A stretch of 64,000 nucleotides of DNA from Mucor racemosus (lineage: Eukaryota > Mucoromycota > Mucoromycetes > Mucorales > Mucoraceae), in contig JAPEHQ010000002.1 in the NCBI GenBank assembly GCA_027405735.1, forward strand, positions 3,484,501 to 3,548,500, given 5' to 3'. This document shows positions 23,727 through 35,644 of the stretch, one piece after another. The notes beneath the pieces are model-generated. The model had not been told where the DNA came from. It was given only the letters and a program-made list of their open reading frames with translations, and searched no databases. Both the position numbers and the translations under genes were made by a program. Within the stretch, counting starts at the first letter, position 1, and every line of letters starts with the position of its first letter.

Positions 23727-25066
23727 ATGGCTATGGTTGATCAAACCGACGATCTTATTGATTATGTAAAAGATGATGTACAATCGATAGACTACGATCT
23801 CAGCGCTTTAGAAGATAGCAAAGATAATAAAAGAGGCTTCTATAATGACATTTATTCTGCTGGCTTTTGTGATTTCTTATTAAAACCTGAATTATTGAGA
23901 AGTATCATTGATTGTGGTTTCGAGCATCCTTCAGAAGGTAAGGTTGCCAAACACTCTGCTTTTTCATAACATATTAATTCGCTATTCTTCTTCAATTACT
24001 AGTCCAACAAGAGTGTATTCCTCAAGCTATTCTTGGTATGGATCTTTTATGTCAAGCTAAATCAGGTATGGGCAAAACTGCTGTATTTGTAATCGTTACA
24101 CTTCAACAAATCGAGCCCCTGGATGGAGCTATTTCTGTTATTGTTCTTTGCAATACTCGTGAATTAGCCTTCCAAATCAAGAATGAGTATGTTCGATTCT
24201 CTAAATATTTGCCTGAAATTCATACTGAAGTATTTTATGGCGGTGTTCCTATGTCAAAAGATGTTGAAATTTTGAGTGATAGAACCAGATGTCCTCATAT
24301 TCTTGTTGGTACTCCAGGTAGAGTTTTAGCTTTGATTCGAGATAAACATTTGAGATTAAGCACTTTGAATCACTTTGTGCTTGATGAATGCGACAAAATG
24401 TTGGAATCTCTTGATATGCGTCGAGATGTACAAGATATATTTCGAGCAACACCTCATTGTAAACAAGTTATGATGTTCTCAGCAACGTTAGCTAAAGAAA
24501 TGCGGCCATTATGTAAGAGATTCATGCAAACTCCTATAGAGATTTACGTAGACAATGAAGCCAAATTAACTCTTCGTGGTTTGCAGCAATATTATATTAA
24601 ATTGGACGAAACACAAAAGAATCGAAAACTGGATGAGCTTTTGGACAATATGGAATTCAATCAAATCTGTATATTTGTTCGTACTGTGGGTCGTGCTAAT
24701 GAATTGAATCGTATTTTGATTGATTGCAATTTCCCAAGTATTTGCATTCACTCACAAATGACACAAGATGAACGAATTAAGCGCTATCAATCATTCAAGA
24801 AATTCGAGAAACGTATTATGGTGGCTACAGATATCTTTGGTCGTGGTATAGATATTGAGCGCGTCAATATGGTAATTAACTATGATATGCCTGAAGGAGC
24901 TGATTCTTACTTGCATCGTGTTGGTCGTGCTGGTCGTTTTGGTACCAAAGGTTTAAGTATATTATTTGTATCTGGTGAAGTGGATGCTGAAATATTGAAT
25001 ATAATACAAGATCGTTTCGAGGTCAATATTGAGCCTTTGCCAGATGAAAATAGCTTGCATATGTAG
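23727..25066 (+). CDS. SUB2: DEAD/DECD-box RNA helicase, Sub2/UAP56 family
   Basis: Predicted ATP-dependent RNA helicase of spliceosome assembly and TREX-mediated mRNA export in the nucleus. Two exons (23727-23937, 24003-25066) give 424 residues; the intron falls inside the [14 protein letters not shown] junction that precedes motif I. Visible motifs: Q-motif region (GFEHPSEVQQ), motif I AKSGMGKT, Ia [15 protein letters not shown] (the Sub2 signature), [26 protein letters not shown] and [15 protein letters not shown]. The N-terminal acidic stretch before the Q motif also matches. The C-terminus ([13 protein letters not shown], then SLHM) differs from the usual ending of the family, and the protein is slightly shorter than yeast Sub2, so a diverged paralogue cannot be excluded. 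Confidence 0.93.
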
Positions 25067-25625
25067 GTTTTCTATATTACGTGATGAAGCATTTGCAGTG
25101 CCCTTAAGAAAATTTATAGTCAATCTCTAAAATTATAGTATTAATAAATGCTTTGAAAAGTTGCTTCTTATCACAGACCATATGCATTATTGTATCTGAG
25201 ATAACCGTGTTTGGTGAAAATGGCTTAAAAATTTACAATTACAGACATCTATTTAGAAAGTATTTATATGGAATTACTCATTTACGACAAATTCATATAG
25301 ATTTTCTAGGATTCAACAGTAAGATACTATCTGAAATATCCAAGTATTGTCATGTTGAATCTATCTATGCCCTATAAAGTCCTCATCAGACTGGCTCGTC
25401 ATTTTATAAATTTGAAATTTTGTAAAATGCGAATTTTTATCATCATTCAATTGAAAAATCCAGCCCCTTTTCACCAATTTTACGTAAAATCACAAAATAA
25501 AGATGTCAATACATAAGGTTTCTATACCAAACCATTTATAAAAGTAGAATTATGTGTATTACCAACAAACTAAGCTGGTAAAAATCCTAGAGACATTATA
25601 TTGGGAGGTTTTGGTACCTAAGGTG
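25067..25625. other. Intergenic, nothing supported
   Basis: Downstream of the Sub2-like gene. A short open stretch (25153-25377) has no recognisable family features. Confidence 0.4.
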
Positions 25626-25630
25626 GCTGC

Positions 25631-26020
25631 TTAAAGAGTAACATGGATTACTGCATCTATTGTGCGAGGTGTCAAACGATCAGCAGTATCCAAAGGATTT
25701 CTTTTGATACCAGTTTCAACTTTTGACCAGAACTCTTCAATTGGATTTAGGGATGGGGAATATGGGGATAAGTAAACACATTTATAGCCACGTCTTTCAA
25801 TATTTTTTTTAATAGTAGCAGGTTTAGGAATAGGTGCATTGTCCATGACAAGATAATAGCCATGGAGGCCATTTCAATACAAGTAATCCATCATGGTGCT
25901 CAAATAACTCAAGAAATGATCAAACTTCATTTCATGTAAATTAACATATACCTCTTCTGTAACTTCCGGGTCTATATTATTGCTAAAATTTAGCTCACAC
26001 ATATGAATATCGTCAATAAT
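25631..26020 (-). pseudogene. Tc1/mariner-type DDE transposase relic
   Basis: The minus strand encodes the C-terminal part of a DDE_3-type transposase: YYLVMDNAPIPKPATIKK (second catalytic Asp), then a YSPSLNPIEEFWSKVE segment with the third acidic residue in the LNPIE(E)FW motif. Upstream residues (HEMKFDHFLSYLSTMMDYLY) are in the same frame but end in a TGA stop just before the NGLHGYYLVMDN segment. The first catalytic Asp, the N-terminal helix-turn-helix and the terminal inverted repeats were not found. This is a dead fragment. Confidence 0.8.
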
Positions 26021-26419
26021 CATTCTTTAAATTGGTACAAAAAGGTTTACTAAAAAACATTCAAAATGATTTTCCAAAAATTAACAATCGAAATCAAAAC
26101 TTTATATAGCTGTAAATGATAGGTAAAGACGGCCTTTTCCAACCTCTGTATGCATTATAAATTTATGAATAATCTAAACCAATCAATCTCTAGAAACTTA
26201 CAATTGATTTCATTCTGTAATTGATGTTTTAGCTTATTCTTCTTATCAAATGGTGCACACGGCATTAATTTCCCCTGTATTTATCAGGTCCGTTGCGTCA
26301 AAGAGAAATGTACAAGTATAAAATATATCGAGAAAATACCATATTCTACTCAAATCATCATTAAATAAATTATTATTAACATGAATACTAAATCGCTTTT
26401 CTTTCCCATCAAAATTTGA

Positions 26420-27489
26420 CCTAACAGCCTTCAACATTGTGTTGTTTTGGCGCCTCTTACTCGCTTCCGCAGTGAGGAATCTACAAGTGCCCCTAGTGAT
26501 CTTCAAGCAGAATGCTACAAACAAAGAGCATCTGAGGGAGGTCTTTTGATTGCCGAAACAACATTCATCTCTCGTTTTGCTGGAGTTTATCCTCATACTC
26601 CTGGTGTCTACAGTAAGGGACAAATTGAAGGTCGGAAGAAGGTTACATCTGGTATCTATGAAAAAAAAAACGGCTTCATTTACTTGCAATTGTGGCACGC
26701 TGGTAGAACTGCCTCTAAGCTTTTCAATTCTAATCAAGAACAAGTTGTTTCTACTTCTGGCATTCCAATCAAGGATATCACCATTACTGCTGAAGAATAT
26801 GAAATTCCTCATGCTCTCAAAATCAATGAGTTAAGGCTATTATTGAAGAATTCCGTCAAGGCGCATTAAGTTCAATTTAAGCTAGTTTCGATGGTGTCGA
26901 AATTCATAGTGCCAATGGCTATCTTATTGATCAATTTATCAATACATCAAGTAACAAGCGAACTGATATTTATGGTGGATCTGTTGAAAATCGTGCTTGT
27001 TTTGCTTTGGAAGTTGTTGACGCCGTTGTAGATGTTATTAGAGCTGAACGTACAGCTATTTGCTTCTCTTCGGGAACTATTTTCCAAAACATGTATGATG
27101 ATACTGTAGTTGAAACTTGGAGTTACTTGTCATCTCAACTTCAAAAGAGATATCCTAATTTAGGTTATCTTCATTTCACTGAGTCTTGTAGTAAAGTTCA
27201 TACTGGAAATGCGGTCAATGATTCTGATACTCTTGAACCTTACCGTCAAATCTGGAAGGGTCCTTTCATTAGTGCTAATGGTTTCTCTAATTCTACTCAA
27301 TATGCTATTGATCTTGCCGAGAAAACTGGTAATCTTATTGCATTTGGCCGTGTCTTTATTGCTAATCCTGATCATCCTGGGCGTCTTCGCAAAAACCAGA
27401 AGCTCAATCATTATGATAGATCTACTTTTTATACTCATGATTCTGTTGGCTATACTGATTACACCTTCTATGGCGAAACAAAATATTAG
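26420..27489 (+). pseudogene. Old yellow enzyme (NADH:flavin oxidoreductase) pseudogene
   Basis: Two blocks of an FMN-dependent ene-reductase are visible. Block 1 (to about 26830): VVLAPLTRFRSEES, HTPGVYSKGQIEGRKK, FIYLQLWHAGRTASKL. Block 2: FDGVEIHSANGYLIDQFI with the H..N substrate pair, YGGSVENRACFALEVV, LIAFGRVFIANPDHPGRL and a GYTDYTFYG tail. The gene is broken. The frame shifts around 26830-26850; a TAA stands at 26878-26880 just before the H..N motif; and an in-frame TGA at 26417-26419 blocks the 5' side, with the first strand of the barrel missing. The rest of the sequence is well preserved, so inactivation looks recent. Confidence 0.88.
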
Positions 27490-27973
27490 ATTATTATCAA
27501 TTAGTATCTCTCAATCATTAAAATGTTTAAATATTAGTTTTATTATCAAATCATTCACATTATAGCATTAAAATCGATCATACACATAATTAGTAGTATC
27601 AATAATGCAGTATCTGATTAGTGCTGAGCTTTATACACTGCATCAGGATGTCATCATGCGGGTTATCAACAATTTAGCATTGATTGTTATGCGTGAAACG
27701 TCCCATAATGTCGGCGTCTAAAGCCAATTTTACCTGGCACATTGTAAACATTTACAGATTTTTTGGAGCATGAAATAAATACAGACAAAATATTTTTTAT
27801 TATTGATTGTGATTTATATGTATAAATATGGTTGTTTGTTTTAAAAGTTCAAAAAGCAATCAAGTAGGAGGTTTTTTTTAAAAAAAAAAAGTAGGGAAAA
27901 AAAGGATGATTTTTTTTTTTTTTTTTTTTTGTTTGCTGATGGTACAAGTTATCTTCGTGAAACTATAACGTTT
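27490..27973. other. Convergent intergenic region with 21-bp T run
   Basis: It lies between the OYE pseudogene and the 3' end of IF1. It has a T homopolymer at 27910-27930 (3' UTR of IF1 on the minus strand). No gene seen. Confidence 0.5.
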
Positions 27974-28313
27974 TTACTTGGATTCGTGCTTCTTTTCCAA
28001 AGTTTCGAGATCTTTCTTAAGAGCAGCAGTATCCTTCTCTTGCTTGGATAAGGCTTCGCGGAGAAGCTTAATCTTATCAGCATCCTATGTAGATAACAAT
28101 GTTTAGAAACAATTTTAAACATTTCCCCGCACTTTTTTTTCCTTTGGAAAGACTTACGTGAGAACGGGCCCATTGATTTTCAATGGCCTTTTCCTTTTGT
28201 CCGAAAGAACCAGAAGCAGCAGTAGCACCTTCACTGCCGGTTTGATAAGTGTTGAAACGTTTAGTTAAACGAATGGTCTTGGAGGAAACGCGTTGAACTG
28301 ATTTGGAAAGCAT
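27974..28313 (-). CDS. INH1: Mitochondrial F1F0-ATPase inhibitor (IF1)
   Basis: An 88-residue protein in two exons (28313-28158, 28084-27974) with a 73-bp intron. The N-terminus (MLSKSVQRVSSKTIRLTKRF) is a typical basic, Ser-rich mitochondrial presequence. The inhibitory segment follows: GSFGQKEKAIENQWARSH matches the minimal inhibitory region of IF1 (usually a (F/S)-x-KKEKA-x-E-x-QY/W-x-R-x-(H/E) pattern). The second exon encodes a charged coiled coil (DADKIKLLREALSKQEKDTA) that dimerises the protein. IF1 inserts into the catalytic interface of F1 to stop ATP hydrolysis when the membrane de-energises. Confidence 0.88.
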
Positions 28314-29884
28314 TTTGTTATATGTGATTGTAATTAATTGTTAAATAAAAGAAGAAAAGAGAAATTGAATCCAGATAAAAGCCCCTTGCCTTTTATTCCA
28401 TTTTTTTAATCAAAAACAAGTTGCAGTCTGGCGTCATCTTTTGCTTTAATTTTGAAACTGTGAAAGTTACACAGCGAAAGGAAAATCGAATGTCCACATT
28501 ATGCCTTGTGCATTTGAGTCATAGTATTATTTTTAAATTGAACTTGTAATACATGTAGTATGAAGGGATTTTTACTAGGGAAATATCAAGAAACATTTAC
28601 AGTGAACCTATATTTACGAGGAGCACATCCAATATATCGAAATGTATGTACTTTCACGGATCATGCTAATTGATTTCTATGAATCTTCATCATCTCATCA
28701 ATGCACACACCATTATACAGTTTGTTGTGCTACCAATATCTCCGAGTATTCCTAGTGAAGTGGCGTTACTCCATTGAATGATGCATCTATGTTACACTGT
28801 TTTCGCCGATTGGTCGAGTCGCTCTCTTACGAGTTTATTCCTTTGTTAAAGATTTATGGTACGATCCATTGTTCGTAAGGTTCTTTATTTTCCTTATTTC
28901 ATCAGTTTCAAGTTCATTGGCTAAATTATTGATTTAAAATCATATTCCTTGTTCAGTAATTAATATTTACCACTATAGATATCACTACGGCCGAACTATG
29001 CTTCCCATGGGCATAATGGTCTGCACAGATGGGCAGAATAAAACATTTTGTGCAGATCATTATGCCCAGATGAGCAGAGCAATGAGATCAAGGTTTTTTA
29101 GTCGATTTATTAAAGTATATCAATCATAATATAATTAATAATGAAGATGATTTGAATGGTTTAAAGCATATGTGAGTTGCTCTGATTCAACAGAATTGCC
29201 TTGTTGACGAGATATATCAATTTGAAATTTGGGGTTTGAAAGAGTTCTGTCCATGTTCTTCTTCTTTCGTAGACCAAATGAAAACAACGACAACAGCCTG
29301 TTTGGCAACACTAAAAAATATTTATGCCTTTGTAAATTTCTGTTTGTAACACATCTTCCCTACTCTTTCCTCAGCTCTTTTATTTACGTTTAATACTACA
29401 ACAAAAAGACTAATATTTTTTTATAAACTGAAATCAAGTAGCAGATACAAGTACGCGATGTTTTTCCTATTGTTTATTTGGAAATAAATTATTAACTGCT
29501 AATGTTAGAGCTCGATATAATTTTTTTCTTGAACAAAAACAAAGCATCCAAGAATTAGTCATTTTGTTCCATCACCTACGTTATAATCAATGCTTTTTTG
29601 CTCTAAAATTGCTATCTACCTGCAGAAAAATTGGTAGTTATAAAAGTATTTATAGCATTGACTTGATTTAAATGAATAAATAAACTATTGTTAATCTTTT
29701 TTATTTCTAAAAAAACATTCGTTTCTGTTTAATGACCAACAGCTAAGAAGAGGAAATCAAGATGTTGTCTTGTATATCACTACCAACTATCAAAGGTACA
29801 CCATAATTATTACTTATTCGCTTGTTATTAATAATTGATTTTACTAATAAATCAATTTTTATAGGTCAAAAGTAAATTTGTCCT
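28314..29884. other. Repeat-containing intergenic region, no gene
   Basis: Start of the gene-poor 28-49 kb block. Apart from the small hairpin at 29009-29067, no gene or RNA was supported. Confidence 0.45.
29009..29067. repeat. 59-bp hairpin, 19-bp arms
   Basis: GGGCATAATGGTCTGCACA at 29009-29027 pairs with TGTGCAGATCATTATGCCC at 29049-29067 (18 of 19 positions), leaving a 21-base loop. Related words (GTGCCCAT, CATTATGC, TGCACA) recur in the tails of the duplicated unit at 32040-32240 and 37660-37830. Confidence 0.7.
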
Positions 29885-32362
29885 GGTAAAGCATTGAATA
29901 AATTGGCTTAGAACAAAGAGGATAAAAAGGTGGCAAGAGGTTCCAGTGATGGCCATGTTTATATTTATGTTTATGATATTGGGGAGGTAAGACTAAAACT
30001 TAATATAACTTATCTCTAACGCAATAATTATAACGTAAGGCTATATTATCATCAAATAAACTATCACACAATATTAACATGTATAAAGAGTTACAGTAAT
30101 AAGCTTGAATCAAGTGGGTACAGCATCATTAATTCTTGAAAAAGTTCTCAAGTATTATAAAATCTCTTATTTTTAAAACTCACAAGGCTTATAAACGGAA
30201 TATTAATTTCGAAAATTATTTTTGTCCAGATCATCAATTTTGGCATTTTTTAATTTTTTTTTTCTGATTTTGCAAATCTAGAGTTAATTATACTACCAAT
30301 TATAAAAACAAAAAATATACACATATACAGAATTTAGTACTCTTTTGCTCAATAAAAAATAACAAACCTGTTCATTGCAAAATATTACATGAAAATCCTT
30401 TAATCAAAAACCCGTTTTTGGGCCAAAAGTACAAAGTTTTATTAATTAGCATTTAATATTAAGCTTTTATAAAATGTGTATTAGTTATGGCTACAATTTT
30501 CTCTCACAATGTAGTATATTTAAACATTGATTTTGGTATCAAAATATGATTTTTCTTTTTTTTTGATCAAAATCATGAGTGTTGGTAAGGATAAAATGAG
30601 CCCCGAAAATGTCCGCTACAAAAACTGAATTTTCAGATCGTACGTGGTTAAATATAAGAAAAGCTTTTAAAAAAAGCGCTTTTTTATTTAAAACTTAGAT
30701 ATACCATAGTATAAGAGATTTAGCCATTCAATCTTGCTATGCTCAATTACGGCGTCGCTCTGGAGGCTCGCTCTTGCAATTTTTCAACGAATCTATGATA
30801 CGACAGACGGTTTTTCTGGTAGAAAATGCATGTTTCTATGATAACAGATTATAGATATTGCCTATTTTGTTTATTTTATAGGTTGATGCGCTGCAATACT
30901 GCTTTTACATTGGCTAAAATGAGCAACTTAGTAGGGTTTTAATTGTGCAAAATAATATAAAACCTTGAAAATCCTTTTCTACGTGTGTTGTTTCTCTCTT
31001 TTCATATTCCAAGGAGATATTTACTGTTTGATAAGGCATATTAGACTATCAAGCTGGTATTCTTTTCTTTTATCTGAATACACATGCTAACATAAGGGAA
31101 TAATGTTTTTCATATAAATAGCAGTCGTTATATTAGAGGCTGATATTTTCATTTAACCGCAACCTAAGATCAAATATCACTATTTAATACTGTATTTTTG
31201 GACGTATTTCTTGATTACCAGATCAAATCCAAGGCAACGATATTTATATCTATTCAAGGAAAAGTTGGAACTGGCTACAAACTCACGAAATGTTCCAGGA
31301 AAGTGATAAAATTTCAAATGATATAGAAACACAAAAAAAAGAACAATCTAATGTCTTGCATAATTACCATAGTTTTGATTGTATATATACTGTGTTATGT
31401 CAACATTATATCCTAGGTCGTGCATTCAACGTCTGAGTCAATATTCGATATTATTATAGTAAATCAACAGGTGTCCACGTTGATTCACATGCGTCTTAGT
31501 AAATTGGTGTAATGTTCTTAGATAGTAATTCTGTGTAATAGTTATAATGAAAAGTAAATTAAATACATCCTCTGGATGTATTGTTAATAAAAAGTGTAAT
31601 ATTTTGGCAAGTTTGTTTCGTAAGACCGTTTTGACATTTCATACTGTACTTGAAAACAAACCTTTTTACAGTTGACAATCGTAAACTAAAATAGTAAGTT
31701 TAAAGAAGGTTAATTTGTTTAAATTTTATGAGTAATAAAGTAACATATATTATCTTAGATTTGGCTTGCATATAAGTTTAAGTAATAAGTGTTATTTAAG
31801 CTTACGTTCGAGCAAAACCCATTGTTGCTGTAAACATCATAGCTATAAACATATTTACAAATGATGATAAGCGTAAATATATTGGTTCTTGCGTGTATTG
31901 CTCTATATTAACAACGTATTGAATTGTATTGTCTATAATCTATATTAATAAAAACAAAAACAAATGTAATTTAAAAACACATTCCAGTGAAAAAAATGCA
32001 ATGGAATTTCGAGAACGGCACGATGCTCATGTACAAACCAATTTGTGCCCATACGATCAGCTCATTATGCTCATGGCCAGATTTTATCGTTATGCACAAA
32101 TAGGAATAATGATATGCTTATGGGCAATTCTACTATTATTTACACATGGGATTAATGTCATACACACGGACGGAATCCATAATTCTACACATACAGGCTT
32201 TTTGTTATGCTCGTTTGCAGTTTCTTTTGTTGTGTCCATGTGCATCTTGTTGTAATCTTTTTAGGCATTGTTCAGTGGGCGCAACAACTCATCAGGCTAT
32301 AGTGTGTAGCCCACCTGGACACAACAAAATTATTTTGTGTAGCACAGGTTGGCCGTAGTGCT
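29885..32362 (+). repeat. Segmental duplication, unit C1 (2.5 kb)
   Basis: This unit matches 35750-37945 in the same orientation. It starts in the dynein intermediate chain fragment and runs through non-coding sequence to the GTGTAGCACAGG stretch. The core 30034-30810 is nearly identical to 35901-36676 (about 8 differences by eye), while both flanks are clearly more diverged. Relative to the second unit, C1 carries about 270 extra bases at 31383-31655. A 108-codon open frame near the right end (31929-32255) is only partly preserved in the other unit and is not treated as a gene. Confidence 0.85.
29888..29992 (+). pseudogene. Dynein intermediate chain C-terminal WD40 fragment (copy 1)
   Basis: The plus strand reads as the last WD repeat of cytoplasmic dynein intermediate chain: KALNKLA, a stop codon where the family has Trp, then a Lys-rich stretch and GSSDGHVYIYVYDIGE. 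A direct TGG-to-TAG change would explain the stop. The segment is short and isolated, with no intact gene nearby. It forms the left end of duplicated unit C1. Confidence 0.65.
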
Positions 32363-33133
32363 TTTATATATAAATCCTTTAAATTTGTGATTTTATGGAC
32401 TTTTTTTTGAATCCGGTTATATCATATTATTATACTTTTCAAGTTATATATCCGTCATTAGGCTAATAACGTTGTAGGTTGTATTTATGCTTTATTATAT
32501 ATCAGAAGTTTACCCAGATGTAGAAATCCAGGGACAACTATTGAAATCCAACATGGCATGACATTTAGTAACTCATATTAAATGCCATACATAACCACTA
32601 GCATTAACAGCGACTATCAGGAACACTCAGGAACACTTGGCAACAATGAAACATAAGCAATCCTACATTTTATCCAAATGATACAATCACAGATTCCCAA
32701 TTTCACAAATTCCATTGTATATGATTTGTTCCCAAATTATATATATCAAATACCTCAATACCAGGCAATTCATTAATAATATTAATAATTATATAACCAT
32801 CTAGAAAACATATAAATATGAAGCATCAATGAATTAATAAAATGTATCTTTTAGAAGAGTATTTTTATATTATTAGTATCTTTTGATATAACACCTTACT
32901 TAAAATAAGCCTTTGAATAATTAATAGCAATACAGCCGAACCTTAATTTTTGTATGAAATTTCGATACCTGCACCTTATAGCTGCTTGGGATATTTAAAC
33001 AACCGCTTCCGGGCTGTCCGGTAATTTTTTTTAAACATTTAAAGCCTGGAAATATCATTAGATGGCCGCTTCCGGAGATTGTTCGGCTTTTTTTGGAAGA
33101 GTGACCATTGGCAAAAATATGGATCATATACTA
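32363..33133. other. Intergenic, possible decayed LTR
   Basis: The segment 32519-32890 has an LTR-like look (TG start, ATATAAATATG then AATAAAATG), but no second copy or target duplication was found in the window. No gene. Confidence 0.3.
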
Positions 33134-33659
33134 TGTTGTATACTACCAAGTACTTTATGTTATCACCTTCTACAGTATGAGTACATCTTACAATCTATTG
33201 ACTACGGTATGTATTGAAGTTCAAAGTCTTGATATCAGATATAAGAAACTCCTAGCGTATCAAGTTTAATCCAGTAATTACCAAGAATGCTTGGATCTCA
33301 ATTATGACACCATATTACTTCATCCCAGCGGTTAATCAATCAAGTATCTATCAAATCAACATCCAAGCGCAATTAGCGCAGTATTAACAAAAAGCAACTA
33401 TCAATCTCTGCAAGAACGGTTAAATTATGATTGATCCATTTCAATCCATAGATTACTATCAAACAGATCTAATGATTCAATAATGTCTTGAATTACACCT
33501 CAGGATCTCAATGTCTCATCAATATAAAAGTCATACTTTTATATCTAAATAAACGATAGTATCTTGTTTTTATTATAAAGTTAAATAACTGATTCATTAC
33601 TCATTCTCTTTTAATTTTTTTTTTTAAGTATTATTTATCAAACCTGCAAATATAAGACA
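33134..33659 (+). mobile_element. Solo LTR, family B, copy 1
   Basis: 526 bp starting TGTTGTATAC and ending ATATAAGACA, highly similar to 34725-35254. It shares a TATA/poly(A) module (AATATAAAAG.., ATCTAAATAAACGATA). No matching target duplication was seen at the ends, so it may be a recombined copy. Confidence 0.7.
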
Positions 33660-34724
33660 AGGCTAAACCTTTTGCAATTCTGTGGATTAGCACTAGAAGT
33701 ACCTGCCATTGCAACGGGAGGTCTTTTGGATTCATATTCGTTGAGAAGAACTGATGGGCTTGCTGATCTTAATAGGTGTAAGTAGCCGGTAACCAATTTG
33801 TTGCTCAAATTGGCTGAACGTACAATGACCTATGGATGCTGGTAGTATTGGTGTCGAGCCGGGTTTTGCCAGTCAGATTTACTAGTATGCATATTATATG
33901 CATTAATAAAAAAGGAAAAAATTTGCTAGTCATATGCAAACCTTACTAATTAAGAAAAAAAGGAGGATCATATTCCGCAAGCAAAGTCATCAGAAATTCT
34001 CTTTCGAAATTCATATCCTAATACCAAAGGGCTTCCCCTTTAGCGGGTTTGAATTCACGAATATGTGTGTCGCCTTCAATTTGTAGCGCATGCGCTACCC
34101 GTTAAGCTTTTCACTCTCCTTTGGTCTACAGTTTTAATCCCTATACATGCGAAGATGCATTTTTCAGTTTTTCACTATTTTGGGAAAAAATACAGCAAAA
34201 TAAGGTGTATTTTTTTTGGAAATGATAATAGAGCGTTCCAGAAACTTGTAGTAGAAATTATCTGAAAAAATGCCAATTTATGATGGAGATATAAACAAAA
34301 CTCAAAGTTATTAGTATATTAATATTAAGCCGTATGACGTAAAAATTGAATATGAATGAATGTAAAACAACCTTTGCCAAAATGGGAACTAGTATAACAT
34401 CATCTACAACGCATAGAAACTCAAGTGATATTCAACAGATGCAGTTGCATTTGTAGACAGTTCAGTTTTTAGGAGTAGAAAAACCTAGAATTATACTGTA
34501 AAACCAAAGTACGCATTATTCAACAAACTAAAGACAGACACCAACTTTCCAATTTACCAGTGTTAAATGCAGATATTAATTGTATGATCTCTACCAATGC
34601 GAAATAGTAATATAATATATTGTATGAATCAATCAGTTTGACAATTATAATTAATGGTAATAACAATAATAGTAGTAGGATTAAGTTTCAAAAGTAATAA
34701 AAAAAATGTCAACAGTATACTAAT
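33660..34724. other. Spacer between two family B LTRs
   Basis: 1065 bp with no primer-binding site after the left LTR and no polypurine tract before the right one, so it does not look like the inside of a retroelement. About 33672-33770 translates on the plus strand as a protein-like stretch (GLALEVPAIATGGLLDSYSL) followed by stops; its origin is unknown. Confidence 0.4.
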
Positions 34725-35254
34725 TGTTGTATTCCACCTCCTAGTACCATACATTATCACCTTCTACAGTATCAACACATCTTACAATCTATTGACTACG
34801 ACATGTATTGAAGTGCAAAGTCTTGATATCGGTTATACAAAACTCCTAGCGTACTATGTTTAATCCAGTAATTACCAAGAACGCTTGGACCTCAATTATG
34901 ACACCACATTATTTCATCCCAGCAGTTAACCAATCAAGTAGCTATCAAATCAACATCCAAGCATATTTAGCGCAGCATTGAAACAAGACACCTCACAAGC
35001 TCTGTAAGAACGGTTAAATTATGATTGATCCATTTCAATCCATAGATTACTATCCAACAGACCCAATGGTTTAATAGTGCCTTAAATTACATCTCAGGAT
35101 CTCAATGTCAAATCAATATAAAAGGCCATACTTTTATATCTAAATAAACGACATCTTGTTTTTGTTATACAGTTGAAGAACTGATTAATTACTCATTCTT
35201 TTATAATTGTATTCTTTTTTAAGTACTATTTATCAATCCTGAAAATATACGACA
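34725..35254 (+). mobile_element. Solo LTR, family B, copy 2
   Basis: 530 bp from TGTTGTATTCC to ATATACGACA, flanked by CTAAT (34720-34724) and CTAGT (35255-35259), a 5-bp target duplication with one mismatch. It is collinear with copy 1 along its whole length, including the AATATAAAAG promoter and AAATAAACGA poly(A) region. Confidence 0.78.
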
Positions 35255-35644
35255 CTAGTAAATTGTAATTTAATACACTATCGTTCAATATAACTGAATA
35301 TTATTAATTAATAAATCAGAGAAAGTGCAACTGATAAAAAACTGATACATAATGTACATCGAGGTCAATGTAGATAAAATGTGCATTCATTATGTAGTAG
35401 AAATCGCAACATTTTGATGGATAGAAATTACAGGACCAGGATGTTGCATTTGCCTCAGGATTTTTAAAAGGATTTAAAAGCATACTTTATCAAACTTTCT
35501 TAGATGTTAAATACTCACCATATGCTATTAGTATCATTTTATTTTTTATTTAATTGCTGTATTATTAAAAATCAAGCTTTTCGTAGCTTATAACAATGAC
35601 AATGGGGTGTTTCTGATTTTAGATTGACATTATTATAAGGTGGG
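35255..35644. other. AT-rich spacer
   Basis: No gene or repeat recognised between the family B LTR and the second dynein fragment. Confidence 0.4.

Noticed and set aside
31929..32255. 108-codon open frame in duplicated unit C1
   Set aside because: The matching frame in C2 is shorter and altered; composition is driven by repeated short words; no domain, and only a weak hydrophobic end.
33660..34724. Internal region of a short retrotransposon flanked by two LTRs
   Set aside because: No primer-binding site, no polypurine tract, and the right LTR has its own near-match target duplication.
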